Origin: Streptomyces pyxinae
GTDB lineage: Bacteria; Actinomycetota; Actinomycetes; Streptomycetales; Streptomycetaceae
Direction of reading: 5' to 3'
Length of the DNA stretch: 64,000 nt
Assembly (NCBI RefSeq): GCF_024756275.1
Contig: NZ_JANUGQ010000011.1
Coordinates: 1 to 64,000, forward strand
Shown here: positions 22,742 to 31,649 of the stretch, in pieces
How positions within the stretch are numbered: the first letter of the stretch is position 1
How the letters are laid out: the number at the start of each line of letters is the position of its first letter
Made by a program: the position numbers and the translations under genes
The notes under the pieces: generated by a model
What the model was told of the DNA's origin: nothing
Databases searched by the model: none
Seen by the model: only the letters and a program-made list of their open reading frames with translations

Positions 22742-22902
22742 ACACCCCGCACGACCCCGCCACGCCTCCGTACGGCCCCGGTACGACTCCGCCACGGCCC
22801 CGGTACGACTCCGCCACGCCTTCGTACGACCCCGCCACGGCCCCGGTACGGCCCGCCACGCCTCCGTACGACCCCGCCAGGGCCCCCGTACGGCCCGCCA
22901 CC
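22742..22902. repeat. Tandem repeats of a 20-22 nt GTACG-rich unit upstream of the sigma gene
   Basis: About seven imperfect copies of a unit of the form GTACGRCYCCGCCACGSCYCC, head to tail. Copies begin with GTACG, so a small GTAC palindrome recurs every two helical turns (20-22 nt). The array lies between the sigma gene and the XRE gene, in a 408-bp gap with no other content. It could be a regulator-binding array or only slippage-generated sequence. Confidence 0.7.
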
Positions 22903-22964
22903 GGTCCTGCGGGCGGGGAGGAGCCCCGTACCGGAGGGGAGGCGCCCCGGACGGGGCCGGGGCG

Positions 22965-23963
22965 CTACTCCCGGCCGACGCGGGTGGCGTCCGTCCCCCA
23001 GCTGGCCAGCAGGCGCAGGGCCTCGGCGGAGGGGGACCCCGGTGCGGCGTGGTACGTCACCAGGGACTGGTCGGGGTCGTCGGAGAGCCGCATCGTCTCG
23101 AAGGACAGGTCGAGCCGCCCCACCAGCGGATGGCGCAGCCGCTTCACCCCGTGGCCCTTCTCGCGCACGTCGTGCGTGGCCCAGAGCCTGCGGAACTCCT
23201 CGCTCCTCATCGACAGCTCGCCCACCAGACCGGGCAGCCACGGGTCGTTCGGGTAACATCCCGCGTCCATCCGCAGAAAGCTCACCAGGTCCGACGCCTT
23301 CTGTCCCCAGTCCAGGAAGAGCTCGCGCGACTCGGGCCGGAGGAAGACGATCCTGGCCCAGTTCCGCTCGTCGGCGGCCATGGCGCCCCAGTCGCCGAAG
23401 ACGGCCGCCGCCAGGTGGTTCCAGCCGAGGATGTCGGAGCGCCGGCCCACCACGTACGCCGGTACGGTCTCCATGGCGTCCAGCAGCTCCTGGAGGGCGG
23501 GCCGCAACCGCTGCGGGCGGGCCGTCCGCTTCTTCTTGTGGTTCTTCGGCTGGGCCAGGCGCAGCAGATGGCCGTGCTCGGCCTCGGTCAGCCGCAGCGC
23601 CCGGGCGATGGCGTCCAGCACCTCCGCCGACACATTGCGGCCGTTGCCCTGTTCCAGCCGTGTGTAGTACGCCACGGACACCCCGGCCAGCTGCGCCAGC
23701 TCCTCCCGGCGCAGCCCGGGCACCCGGCGCCGGCGCCCGAAGTGGGCGAGCCCCACGTCCTCCGGCTGGAGCCGGGCCCGCCGGGAGCGCAGGAACTCGC
23801 TCAGCTCGGTGCGCCGGTCCAGCGCCTCGGCGGCACCCGGGGCCCGCTGCCCGGTGCGCACGGCACCTGCGGTGTCCCCGGAGCCGTGGTCGGCGGCCTC
23901 GGTGTCTTCGACGGCCTCGGTGTACCGGGCGGGCTCGGTGGGCGGCGGGACGTGGGCATCCAT
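22965..23963 (-). CDS. XRE-family regulator with MmyB-like ligand-binding domain
   Basis: 332 aa. A helix-turn-helix (about 70-125) contains VPGLRREELAQLAGVSVAYYTRLEQG, the standard opening of actinobacterial MmyB-type regulators. It is followed by the MmyB-like PAS-related domain with AYVVGRRSDILGWNHLAAAVFGDW and FDLS-type blocks (LDLSFETMRL). The first 50 residues are acidic and disordered. ATG 23963 has GGAGGG immediately upstream. The divergent neighbour is an alcohol dehydrogenase 118 nt away; regulators of this type very often repress an adjacent divergent oxidoreductase, so that is the inferred target. Confidence 0.9.
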   Translation of the reverse strand: MDAHVPPPTEPARYTEAVEDTEAADHGSGDTAGAVRTGQRAPGAAEALDRRTELSEFLRSRRARLQPEDVGLAHFGRRRRVPGLRREELAQLAGVSVAYYTRLEQGNGRNVSAEVLDAIARALRLTEAEHGHLLRLAQPKNHKKKRTARPQRLRPALQELLDAMETVPAYVVGRRSDILGWNHLAAAVFGDWGAMAADERNWARIVFLRPESRELFLDWGQKASDLVSFLRMDAGCYPNDPWLPGLVGELSMRSEEFRRLWATHDVREKGHGVKRLRHPLVGRLDLSFETMRLSDDPDQSLVTYHAAPGSPSAEALRLLASWGTDATRVGRE

Positions 23964-24081
23964 GCCCTCCAGTATCCAGGGAGCCGTCACCGCCAGCCTG
24001 TCCCCACCAGTGGTAGGAACGCCGGTCGTACGCGAAGCGGAGGGCTGGGTAGCGGCCCGGCGGCCGCGCAGGGTGGAGGTC

Positions 24082-25155
24082 ATGACCACTGAGAACCGCA
24101 CCAGCACCGCAGGACCGACCACCGTCACCGCCTGGGCGGCGCCGAGCGCCAAGGCGCCGCTGGAGCGCACCACCGTCGAACGCCGGGCGCTGCGGCCCAC
24201 CGACGTCCGTATCGAGATCAAGTACGCCGGCATCTGCCACTCCGACATCCATCAGGCCAGGGACGGCTGGTCGGAGGGCATCTTCCCGATGGTGCCCGGC
24301 CACGAGATCGCCGGTGTGGTCACCGAGACCGGCCCGGAGGTCACCAGGTTCGCCGTGGGCGACCGGGTGGGCGTCGGCTGCATGGTGGACTCCTGCCGCA
24401 CCTGCGACAACTGCCGGGCGGGCCTGGAGCAGTACTGCTTCCGGGGCAACATCCAGACGTACAACGACCGGGACAAGAACGGCGACCGCACCTACGGCGG
24501 CTACTCCACGCACATCGTGGTGGACGAGGCCTTCACCCTGCGGATCCCCGACGGCCTCTCGCTGGACGTCGCCGCGCCGCTGCTCTGCGCCGGCATCACC
24601 CTGTACTCGCCGCTCGCCCACTGGGGGGCCGGCCCCGGCAAGAAGGTCGCCGTCGTCGGTCTCGGCGGGCTCGGTCACATGGGCGTGAAGATCGCGCACG
24701 CGATGGGCGCCGAGGTGACGGTGCTCTCCCAGTCGCTCCGGAAGAAGGACGACGGCCTGCGGCTGGGCGCGGACCACTACTACGCGACCAGCGACGAGGC
24801 CACCTTCGAGCAGCTCGCCGGCAGCCTGGACCTGATCGTCTCCACGGTCTCCGCGCCGCTGCCGCTGGACAAGTACCTGAGCCTGCTCAAGACCGACGGC
24901 GCGTTCGTCAATGTGGGCGCGCCCGAGGAGCCGGTCTCGCTCAACCTCTTCTCCGTCATCGCCGGCCGCAAGAGCCTGGCCGGCTCGGGCATCGGCGGCA
25001 TCCGGGAGACCCAGGAGATGCTGGACTTCTGCGCCGAGCACGGCCTGGGCGCCGAGATCGAGCTGATCCGCGCGGACCAGATCAACGAGGCGTACGAGCG
25101 GGTGCTCGGCAGTGACGTCCGGTACCGCTTCGTCATCGACGCCGCGACGATCTGA
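24082..25155 (+). CDS. Zinc-dependent NAD(P) alcohol dehydrogenase
   Basis: 357 aa, MDR superfamily, close to the cinnamyl-alcohol/YahK type. Catalytic zinc ligands: GICHSD, GHEIAG and the later LLCAG. Structural zinc cluster: C-RTCDNCRAG...YC. The coenzyme loop is VVGLGGLGHMGVKIA. It reduces aldehydes or oxidises alcohols; the substrate is unknown. ATG 24082 has GGTGGAGG upstream. It is divergent from the XRE regulator and ends at a strong hairpin. Confidence 0.93.
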   Translation: MTTENRTSTAGPTTVTAWAAPSAKAPLERTTVERRALRPTDVRIEIKYAGICHSDIHQARDGWSEGIFPMVPGHEIAGVVTETGPEVTRFAVGDRVGVGCMVDSCRTCDNCRAGLEQYCFRGNIQTYNDRDKNGDRTYGGYSTHIVVDEAFTLRIPDGLSLDVAAPLLCAGITLYSPLAHWGAGPGKKVAVVGLGGLGHMGVKIAHAMGAEVTVLSQSLRKKDDGLRLGADHYYATSDEATFEQLAGSLDLIVSTVSAPLPLDKYLSLLKTDGAFVNVGAPEEPVSLNLFSVIAGRKSLAGSGIGGIRETQEMLDFCAEHGLGAEIELIRADQINEAYERVLGSDVRYRFVIDAATI

Positions 25156-25181
25156 CCCACGGGAGCCGGTGACGGCCGCAC

Positions 25182-25210
25182 GGGGCCCGGCGGGCACACC
25201 GCCGGGCCCC
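25182..25210. terminator. Hairpin terminator after alcohol dehydrogenase
   Basis: A perfect 12-bp stem, GGGGCCCGGCGG (25182-25193) with CCGCCGGGCCCC (25199-25210), and a 5-nt loop. It starts 27 nt after the stop codon. Confidence 0.8.
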
Positions 25211-25531
25211 TTCCCTGTCCGGAGCGCCTTCCGCGGCGTCCCGCCGGCCACCGCCAAGTCCCCTGTTCCTGGCGAGAGATGGGTGGCGGACGCGCGCCCG
25301 GCCGCACCGAAGGCGCCGTCCCGCGTCGTCGCGGTTCGCCCGAACTCTCCGGCGGACGGCCCCGTTACGGATTCGTTCACCGCTTAACGAACACCATGTC
25401 CCGCTTATGGGTTAGGTAAAGAAACGCCTGTACGACCTGGCGTCGAGAACCCGCCACACGTGAGGATCCTCCGCAGGACTCATGCCGCGCCGCCGCCGTC
25501 GGCGGCGCAGATCACCCTGGGGAGAGACACG
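25211..25531 (+). promoter_or_regulatory. Upstream region of secreted peptidase with dyad
   Basis: 321 bp. The segment 25365-25435 is AT-rich for this genome and includes a perfect dyad TTCGTT-N8-AACGAA (25372-25391), then TTATGGGTTAGGTAAAG as a possible -10 region. GGGGAGAG lies 5 nt before the TTG start of the peptidase. Both the dyad's role and the promoter position are inferred. Confidence 0.45.
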
Positions 25532-27109
25532 TTGAAACGCACCGCAGTGCTCGGCTCGGCCGGCACTCTGATCGCGGGCGCCCTGTTCGCGGGCACGATC
25601 GCCGCCCCGGTGGCCACCGCCCATGACCACGGGCGAGGCACCTCGGAGGCGCGCGGCGTCCGGATCGCCGCCGAGCGCGCGGCGGCGAAGGGCATCGACT
25701 GGGCGGACTGCCCGGCGGACTGGGGACTGGCCAAGCCGATCCAGTGCGGCTCCGTGTCCGTACCGCTCGACTACGCCCGGCCGTACGGCAAGCAGATCAA
25801 GCTGGCCGTGGACCGAATAGGCAGCACGGGAACGCCCGCCGAGCGGCAGGGCGCCCTCCTCTACAACCCCGGCGGCCCCGGTGCCTCGGGCATGCGGTTC
25901 CCGACCCGGGTGACCAACAAGAACCCGCTGTGGGCCAACACCGCCAAGGCGTACGACTTCGTGGGCTTCGACCCGCGCGGGGTGGGCCACTCCACGCCCA
26001 TCTCCTGTGTGGATCCCCAGGAGTTCGTCAAGGCGCCCAAGGCCGATCCGGTGCCGGACAGCGAGGCGGACAAGCGCGCCCAGCGGAAGCTGGCCGCCGA
26101 GTACGCGGACGGCTGCGCCGAGCGCAGCGGCGAGATGCTCCCGTACCTGACCACCCCGAACTCCGCGCGCGATCTGGACGTCATCCGCGCCGCGCTCGGT
26201 GAGAAGAAGCTCAACTTCCTGGGCGTCTCCTACGGCACCTACCTGGGCGCGGTCTACGGCACCCTCTTCCCGTCCCATGTGCGCCGGCTCATCGTGGACA
26301 GCGTGGTGAACCCGGCCCGGGAGAACATCTGGTACCAGGCCAACCTGGAGCAGGACGTGGCCTTCCAGACCCGCTGGAAGGACTGGGAGAACTGGGTCGC
26401 GCGCAACGACGCCGCCTTCCACCTGGGCGACACCGCCGCCAAGGTCGAGCGCCAGTGGCTGAAGCTGCGCGCGGCCGCCAAGGCGAAGCCGATCGGCGGC
26501 CAGGTCGGGCCCGCCGAGCTCATCGCGTACTTCCAGAACGCCCCGTACTACGACTCCTCCTGGGTGCCGGTCGCCCAGACCTGGAGCACGTACGTGGCCG
26601 GTGACACCCAGGCGCTGGTCGACGCCGCCGCGCCCGACATGACGGACGTCAAGGGCAACATCGACGCCGAGAACGGCAACGCCGTCTACACGGCCGTGGA
26701 GTGCGCGGACGCCCCCTGGCCCACCAGCTGGCGCAAGTGGGACCGCGACAACACCCGGCTCCACCGCGACAACCCGTTCATGACCTGGTCGAACGCCTGG
26801 ATGAACCTGCCCTGCGCCACCTGGTCCACCGAGCGGCAGACGCCGGTCGACGTGCGCACCGGAAAGGGCCTGCCGCCGGTGCTCATCGTGCAGAGCACCC
26901 GGGACGCCGCCACTCCCTACGAGGGCGCCGTCGAGCTCCACAAGCGGTTCAAGGGCTCCCGCCTGATCACCGAGAAGGACGCCGGCTCCCACGGTGTGAC
27001 CGGCCTGGTCAACCCGTGCGTCAACACCCGGGTGGAGAACTACCTGCTCACCGGGCAGGTGGACAGCAGGGACGTGGTCTGCGCACCGCACGCCACGCCC
27101 AAGCCGTAA
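25532..27109 (+). CDS. Secreted tripeptidyl aminopeptidase-type alpha/beta hydrolase
   Basis: 525 aa. TTG at 25532 is taken as the start because it has GGGGAGAG upstream and yields a good signal peptide (MKRTAVLGSAGTLIAGALFA, cleavage near ATA-HD, residue 30). The mature protein has the SlpD/SlpE/Tap pattern: oxyanion region YNPGGPGASG, DPRGVGHS, nucleophile elbow GVSYGTYLG (Ser233), acid in STRDAATPYEGA and His in AGSHGVTG. These enzymes remove tripeptides from N-termini of extracellular proteins. It ends near a strong terminator. Confidence 0.92.
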   Translation: MKRTAVLGSAGTLIAGALFAGTIAAPVATAHDHGRGTSEARGVRIAAERAAAKGIDWADCPADWGLAKPIQCGSVSVPLDYARPYGKQIKLAVDRIGSTGTPAERQGALLYNPGGPGASGMRFPTRVTNKNPLWANTAKAYDFVGFDPRGVGHSTPISCVDPQEFVKAPKADPVPDSEADKRAQRKLAAEYADGCAERSGEMLPYLTTPNSARDLDVIRAALGEKKLNFLGVSYGTYLGAVYGTLFPSHVRRLIVDSVVNPARENIWYQANLEQDVAFQTRWKDWENWVARNDAAFHLGDTAAKVERQWLKLRAAAKAKPIGGQVGPAELIAYFQNAPYYDSSWVPVAQTWSTYVAGDTQALVDAAAPDMTDVKGNIDAENGNAVYTAVECADAPWPTSWRKWDRDNTRLHRDNPFMTWSNAWMNLPCATWSTERQTPVDVRTGKGLPPVLIVQSTRDAATPYEGAVELHKRFKGSRLITEKDAGSHGVTGLVNPCVNTRVENYLLTGQVDSRDVVCAPHATPKP

Positions 27110-27181
27110 CCACCCCCGGCACTCCCGGAGGGGGTCTCCGCGTCCGCACCGGCACCGTGTCCGCACGGTCCCGGAGGCGCC

Positions 27182-27270
27182 GGCCGCCCCCGAGCGGGGC
27201 GGCCACGGAGGCCCGGCTCCCGGAGGACCTGGGCCGCCGCGCCGGGATTGCTCCGGCGCGGCGGCCCAGG
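27182..27270. terminator. Two hairpins downstream of the peptidase gene
   Basis: The first is GGCCGCCCC-cgagc-GGGGCGGCC (27182-27204, 9 bp). The second is a perfect 18-bp stem, 27228-27245 with 27253-27270, across a 7-nt loop. They lie between convergent genes and would stop rightward transcription. Confidence 0.85.
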
Positions 27271-27280
27271 TACGTCGGGA

Positions 27281-27342
27281 AGCGGTTCCGCGCACCCGCC
27301 CGTCCGGCCGGGTGGCCGGAGCGCCGGATGCGCGGAACCGCT
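27281..27342. terminator. Hairpin terminator of the small secreted protein gene
   Basis: AGCGGTTCCGCGCA (27281-27294) pairs perfectly with TGCGCGGAACCGCT (27329-27342), with a further GC-rich pairing inside the loop. It begins 6 nt past the stop of the leftward gene at 27348. Confidence 0.8.
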
Positions 27343-27347
27343 GTGTG

Positions 27348-27674
27348 TCAGCGCTGCCAGATGCCGCCGAGACCCTCGTGGTCGTAGGCGTAGCCCTCGG
27401 CCTGGGTGAGCCCGCTGTGACCGCTGATGTTGGCGTACTTGCCGCCCAGGCCCTCGTGGTCGTACGCCCACTCCACCTGCGTGCCGTAGTCCCCGCCACG
27501 CTGGTCGCCGCGGTCGTACTCCCCACCGCGCTGACTGCCGTGGTCGTACTCCTCACCGCGCGGGCTGCTGTGCTCGTACTCCCCGCGGGGGTCGTCGGCG
27601 AGGGCCGTGCCGGCGCCGCCCACCAGGGCGGCGGTGGCGAAGGCGACGGCGAGAACGGTCGAGCGAATACGCAT
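27348..27674 (-). CDS. Small secreted protein with internal repeats
   Basis: 108 aa. It has a clear Sec signal peptide (MRIRSTVLAVAFATAALVGG...ALA, cleavage near residue 26). The mature part starts with repeats of the type RG-(E/G)-EYDHGSQ and RGGEYDRGDQ, then has AYDHEGLGG twice, the second copy next to the C-terminus. It is very rich in Gly, Asp, Glu, Tyr and His and has no Cys. The family is not recognised. Repeated Asp/His/Tyr patterns could bind metal or cell-wall material. ATG 27674 has AGGAGG at 8-nt spacing, a very strong site. Confidence 0.85.
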   Translation of the reverse strand: MRIRSTVLAVAFATAALVGGAGTALADDPRGEYEHSSPRGEEYDHGSQRGGEYDRGDQRGGDYGTQVEWAYDHEGLGGKYANISGHSGLTQAEGYAYDHEGLGGIWQR

Positions 27675-27937
27675 GGAATCAACCTCCTGAAGATGGCCAG
27701 AGGTGGCCAGTCGTGCCGCTACCGCTACTTCCGCGCCCCACACCCCGGAAAACCGCCGCATCCCGCAAGCCACCCGAACGGCGGCATCGGCGGTGGTGCG
27801 GTGTCCCGCCTGTGCCGTAACCCGCGAAGCCCTACCCCCCGAGACGGCCGGGTCTCGTCCGCCGGACGGCGAGCCGCTCGGCCGGGAGCGGACGGTGTCG
27901 GGAGCCGACGGTCCCGGGCGGCGGCGGAGGGCGGCGG

Positions 27938-30379
27938 TCAGCCGGTCCTGCCGCCACGGCTGCCGGGCGATGCCGACGGTAGGGCGCTACGAGGGAATCT
28001 CCGTGAGATCCGCCTTCGGCGCGTGGACATCCGCCTGCGGTGCGTATGTGCGAGATGCTGCTGCAGCCGGGCGTGCCGGAACTGGTACACCGCGCCGGCC
28101 TGTCGCAGTACGCCCCGCCGGCAGGCGTCCTCGAGAAAGGCCATGACGGCCCAGGGCAGCCGGCCGGTCAACGGCAGCCAGATCCGGGTGAGGACGGCCC
28201 ACTGGCCCCAGGCGGTCAGGGTCAGGGTGTACCCCAGGGAACCGCCGACGCCCCCGACGACACCCAGGACGAGTCCGTTCACGGGGCTCCAGACCAGTGG
28301 CCCCGTGAACCGCCCCAGGAGACCGACGACCGCTCCGGACCCGAATCCGACGATTGCTCCGAAGGCGACCGCCCAGAGGACCAACCGGGCGGTGACGGTA
28401 CGGCGGTTCGCGCCGAGGAGAGACCGCGGGTCGACCGCGGAACGGATGTCCAGAGGCGTCTCGAAGAGGCCGAGGAGGCAGAAGGTGAGACCGGTGCCGC
28501 CGCCGAAGACCAGGCACATGACGCTCCCGTCGATGAGCACGGTGCGCAGCCCGTCCGAGAGCCCCGCCCCCCGGGTCGTCACCTTGACCACGCCGATCAC
28601 GCCTCCGTAGCCGAAGCCGAAGACCGCCCCGCCCAGGGTGCCGATCACCAGACGGGGACCGGCGCTCCACTGGAGGGGCCCGGGTCTGCCGCGGATCCGC
28701 AGCCGGACGGCCGACGGTGTCACGGGCAAGTCCTTGACCGTGAACGTGAGCCAGTGCGCCAGCCCGAACATGAGCCCGGACAGAAGGCCGACGGCCGTCG
28801 CGTCCACGATGGTCTGCGGGACCGAGAGCGGCAGCACGGTGATGACGGCGCCGTCGACGAGTCCGATGGCCAGCCCTGTCAGAAGAGCGGTGATCAGGGT
28901 GCGGGTGGAGCGGCGCGGCCCGCTGCCGAGCCGCCACCATGCCAGGTCGGGGGTCCCGAGCCGGTCGAGATGATGGGCGAGATGGCCGAGCCAGCGCTGG
29001 GCGCGTTCGAAGCCGGGGCCCGGGACGGGCGCGGGCACGGCGCCGCGGGGGCCGGGTCGGGGGCGGTAGACGGTGGGGAGGAAGTTGTCCAGAAGGTGTT
29101 CCTCCAGCGCCTCCTGGGTGCCGAACCGCTCGGTGTCCAGGAGCGAGGCCGGGTCGTGGTCGGGAGTGTCGCTGTAGATGGTGCGGGCCAGCGCGACCAT
29201 CAGCGGGGTGGTCAGGACCCGGGCGAGGGGCGGCACGGGCCGCCGGCGGGCCTGCTCGCGCAGCTCGGTCAGGACCGGGTCCCAGGTGTTCGCGGCGGGG
29301 AGCGTCCGGCCGGACTTGCGGGTGGTACGGGGAAGATAGCCGGCCAGGTCGTCGAGGGTGAGGTCGGTGAGCTCGATCGCGGCGGCGGAGGTCAGCACAT
29401 CGGTCTCGGCGACCGCGGCGGCGTATTCGGCGGGACGGCTGGTGAGCAGGAGCGGCAGGGGGGTGGCGTTGAGCGCCTCCAGCGCGGGGCGCCGCAGGCC
29501 GTCGGCCATCTCGTCGAAGCCGTCCAGGACGGGGAGCACGCGGCCCGACTCGACCAGCTCGGCGGCCAGGCTGCGTCCGCCGGAGCCCTGTACGGCATGG
29601 CCGGGGTAGTCGCGGGTCAGCTGGGCGGCCAGCCAGTCCCGCAGGGTGAGGGCGGTCGGGTCCCAGGCGCCGATGCTGAAGATCACCGGAACCGGGTCGC
29701 CCGGTTCACGGGAGGCCAGGTGGTCGAGGACGAAGCGCAGGGCCAGCACCGTCTTTCCGGAGCCGGATCTGCCCAGGATCACCAGGCGCCCGGACGGGAC
29801 GCGCCGGTAGGTGCCGGCGATTCCGTCGAGCCGGCCGGCCAGGTCGAGGGCGCCGGCGGTGGCCTCCGGAGGGAGCCGGAGGATATTGGCCCAGTGGTCG
29901 GTCAGGTCCTCGCGGGCCGTCCGCCACCGGACCGGCAGGGGGAACGGGTCCTGGATACGGCGCTGTTCCTCTTCGTGCCGCCAGCGGGCCCGCACCAGCC
30001 GCGCGAGGAGCCCGCCGGGATCCTCCGCCGGGCCGGGTGGTGCCGGAGCCGGTCCGTCCGGCGTGCGCCGGGCCGCTCCGGAGGCGCCGGTCATGGAGCC
30101 GTCCGCTCCGGAGCCGCTGGTTCCGGGGTGCCGGTCCGGTGCCGGTGCCTCCGCCAGCAGGCCGGCGGCCCGCAGCAGCTCCTCGCGGTCCCCGGGCGGC
30201 GGTTCCAGCGCGCCGGCCAGCTGCTGGACCGTCGTCATCCGGGGGTTGGCGCGCTGCCCCGTCTCCAGACCCCGGATGGTGCGCACGCTCACCCCGGAGC
30301 GTTCCGCCAGCCCTTCCTGGGTCAGCCCGGCCTCCCCCCGCAGCCTCCGCAGCACATCCCCGAATTCACCGGCCACCAC
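27938..30379 (-). CDS. HTH-NACHT STAND protein with membrane C-terminus
   Basis: 813 aa. An N-terminal XRE helix-turn-helix (5-57; LTQEGLAERSGVSVRTIRGLE) is followed by a Pro-rich linker. A NACHT NTPase follows, with Walker A GRSGSGKT (203-210), Walker B VLPVLDGFDEM (about 282-291) and sensor-like LLLTSRP. The C-terminal third has about eight Gly/Ala/Val-rich TM helices and ends in a basic RRRMSTRRRRISRR tail. Such STAND proteins are signal-triggered oligomerising switches; some related ones act in phage defence. GTG 30379 is preceded by GGAGGAGG. It is divergent from the SARP gene. Confidence 0.85.
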   Translation of the reverse strand: MVAGEFGDVLRRLRGEAGLTQEGLAERSGVSVRTIRGLETGQRANPRMTTVQQLAGALEPPPGDREELLRAAGLLAEAPAPDRHPGTSGSGADGSMTGASGAARRTPDGPAPAPPGPAEDPGGLLARLVRARWRHEEEQRRIQDPFPLPVRWRTAREDLTDHWANILRLPPEATAGALDLAGRLDGIAGTYRRVPSGRLVILGRSGSGKTVLALRFVLDHLASREPGDPVPVIFSIGAWDPTALTLRDWLAAQLTRDYPGHAVQGSGGRSLAAELVESGRVLPVLDGFDEMADGLRRPALEALNATPLPLLLTSRPAEYAAAVAETDVLTSAAAIELTDLTLDDLAGYLPRTTRKSGRTLPAANTWDPVLTELREQARRRPVPPLARVLTTPLMVALARTIYSDTPDHDPASLLDTERFGTQEALEEHLLDNFLPTVYRPRPGPRGAVPAPVPGPGFERAQRWLGHLAHHLDRLGTPDLAWWRLGSGPRRSTRTLITALLTGLAIGLVDGAVITVLPLSVPQTIVDATAVGLLSGLMFGLAHWLTFTVKDLPVTPSAVRLRIRGRPGPLQWSAGPRLVIGTLGGAVFGFGYGGVIGVVKVTTRGAGLSDGLRTVLIDGSVMCLVFGGGTGLTFCLLGLFETPLDIRSAVDPRSLLGANRRTVTARLVLWAVAFGAIVGFGSGAVVGLLGRFTGPLVWSPVNGLVLGVVGGVGGSLGYTLTLTAWGQWAVLTRIWLPLTGRLPWAVMAFLEDACRRGVLRQAGAVYQFRHARLQQHLAHTHRRRMSTRRRRISRRFPRSALPSASPGSRGGRTG

Positions 30380-30554
30380 GTACGGCCCTCCTCCCCTTGG
30401 ACACCGTTTCCGCAGACCGGGGACTGTAGCGCGGCCACCGGCCACATATGGCCGCCGCGATGGCCTGTCCGCGCCCCCTCCACCGGGACCACCTTCGACG
30501 GGACCGAACACACCGACCGGCCGGCCCGACCGGTCCGGGAAGGGGGAACGCTCG

Positions 30555-31649
30555 ATGACGACCACGGCCGCCCGCGAGGGGCACCCGGACGTCCCCGTCC
30601 TCACCGCCGCGGAGCGCGCGGCGCTCTACGCGCTCGGCTGCGGCCTGGCGGACGCCGAGATCGCCGACGCCCTCGCGCTGCCCGAGCCCGCGGTGGCCGG
30701 GCTGCTGGGGCATGTCATGGCGAAGCTGGGGCTGCGGGACCGGGCCGGCGCCATCGTGCACGCCTTCGACTGCGGTCTGGTCGTGCCGGGCAGGGGCCCG
30801 CGACGACGGGTGCCCGGTGCGGCGCAGCGGACCGGCGCCCGCCGCGACCCGGAGCCGGCACCCGGCCCATGGGTCCGGATCTCCGTACTGGGCCCCCTGC
30901 GGGCCTGGGTGGCGGGACAGCCCGTGGACATCGGCCCGCTGCGCCAGCAGGCTGTACTGGCGGTGCTGGCGATGAGCCCGGACCGGTCGGTCGGCCGGGA
31001 GGAACTGCTCAGCGGCGTCTGGGGGATGGAGTACCCGGGCGGGAACGCCGTACCGGTCTATGTGTACCGGCTGCGCAAGAGCCTGCGTCTCGGGCAGCGC
31101 ACGGACGCGGTGATCACACGCGACCGGAACGGCTACCGGCTGGCGCGCGGCGTGGCCGAGGTGGACGCGGCCTGCATGGAGGACCTCGCGACCGCCGCCG
31201 GCGCGGCCGAGCGGGCCGGTGACCTGGCCGAGGCGGTACGGCTGTGCGGCCGGGCCCTGGAGCTGTTCCACGGTGAGCCGCTGGCCGGGCTGCCGGGCCC
31301 GGCGGCCGAGGCACAGCGGCTGCGCCTGGTCGAACGCCGGGCCGCTCTCGTACGGCGAAGGGCCGGCTGGCAGTCGCGCCTCGGCCGGATCGCCGAGGCC
31401 ACCGCCGAGCTGTCCGCCCTGGTCCTGGAGCGGCCGCTGGACGAACCGGCCGCCGCACAGCTGATGGGCGCGCTGCGGCGGGCCGGCCGCCCGGCCGAGG
31501 CGGTGGCCGTCTTCGACCGCGCCCGCCGTCGGCTGGCCGAGGACCTGGGCGTGGCCCCCGGGGACGAACTGCGGCGGGCGCGCGGGGCGCTCGTACGGAG
31601 CGAGGGCGCGGGCGCGGGACCGCGGCCCGGCCGGGCGGTCGCGAGGTGA
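30555..31649 (+). CDS. LuxR-type HTH fused to SARP-family regulator
   Basis: 364 aa. Residues about 16-78 (LTAAERAALYALGCGLADAEIADAL...HVMAKLGLRDRAGAIVHAF) look like a LuxR/GerE helix-turn-helix. An Arg/Pro linker follows, then an OmpR-type winged helix (ISVLGPLRAWVAGQPVDIGP...VYRLRKSL) and a bacterial transcriptional activation domain of the AfsR/SARP family. SARPs activate secondary-metabolite clusters, but no cluster adjoins this gene on the right. Two DNA-binding modules in one short chain is unusual. ATG 30555 follows AGGGGGAACG. It shares 175 nt with the divergent NACHT gene and overlaps the next gene by GTGA. Confidence 0.85.
   Translation: MTTTAAREGHPDVPVLTAAERAALYALGCGLADAEIADALALPEPAVAGLLGHVMAKLGLRDRAGAIVHAFDCGLVVPGRGPRRRVPGAAQRTGARRDPEPAPGPWVRISVLGPLRAWVAGQPVDIGPLRQQAVLAVLAMSPDRSVGREELLSGVWGMEYPGGNAVPVYVYRLRKSLRLGQRTDAVITRDRNGYRLARGVAEVDAACMEDLATAAGAAERAGDLAEAVRLCGRALELFHGEPLAGLPGPAAEAQRLRLVERRAALVRRRAGWQSRLGRIAEATAELSALVLERPLDEPAAAQLMGALRRAGRPAEAVAVFDRARRRLAEDLGVAPGDELRRARGALVRSEGAGAGPRPGRAVAR

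Noticed and set aside
22557..22901. N-terminal extension of the ECF sigma factor
   Set aside because: It would translate the tandem-repeat array into a repetitive tail absent from ECF proteins; GTG 22556 begins at the family start.
22742..22902. CRISPR array
   Set aside because: Units are 20-22 nt head to tail with no unique spacers and no cas genes.
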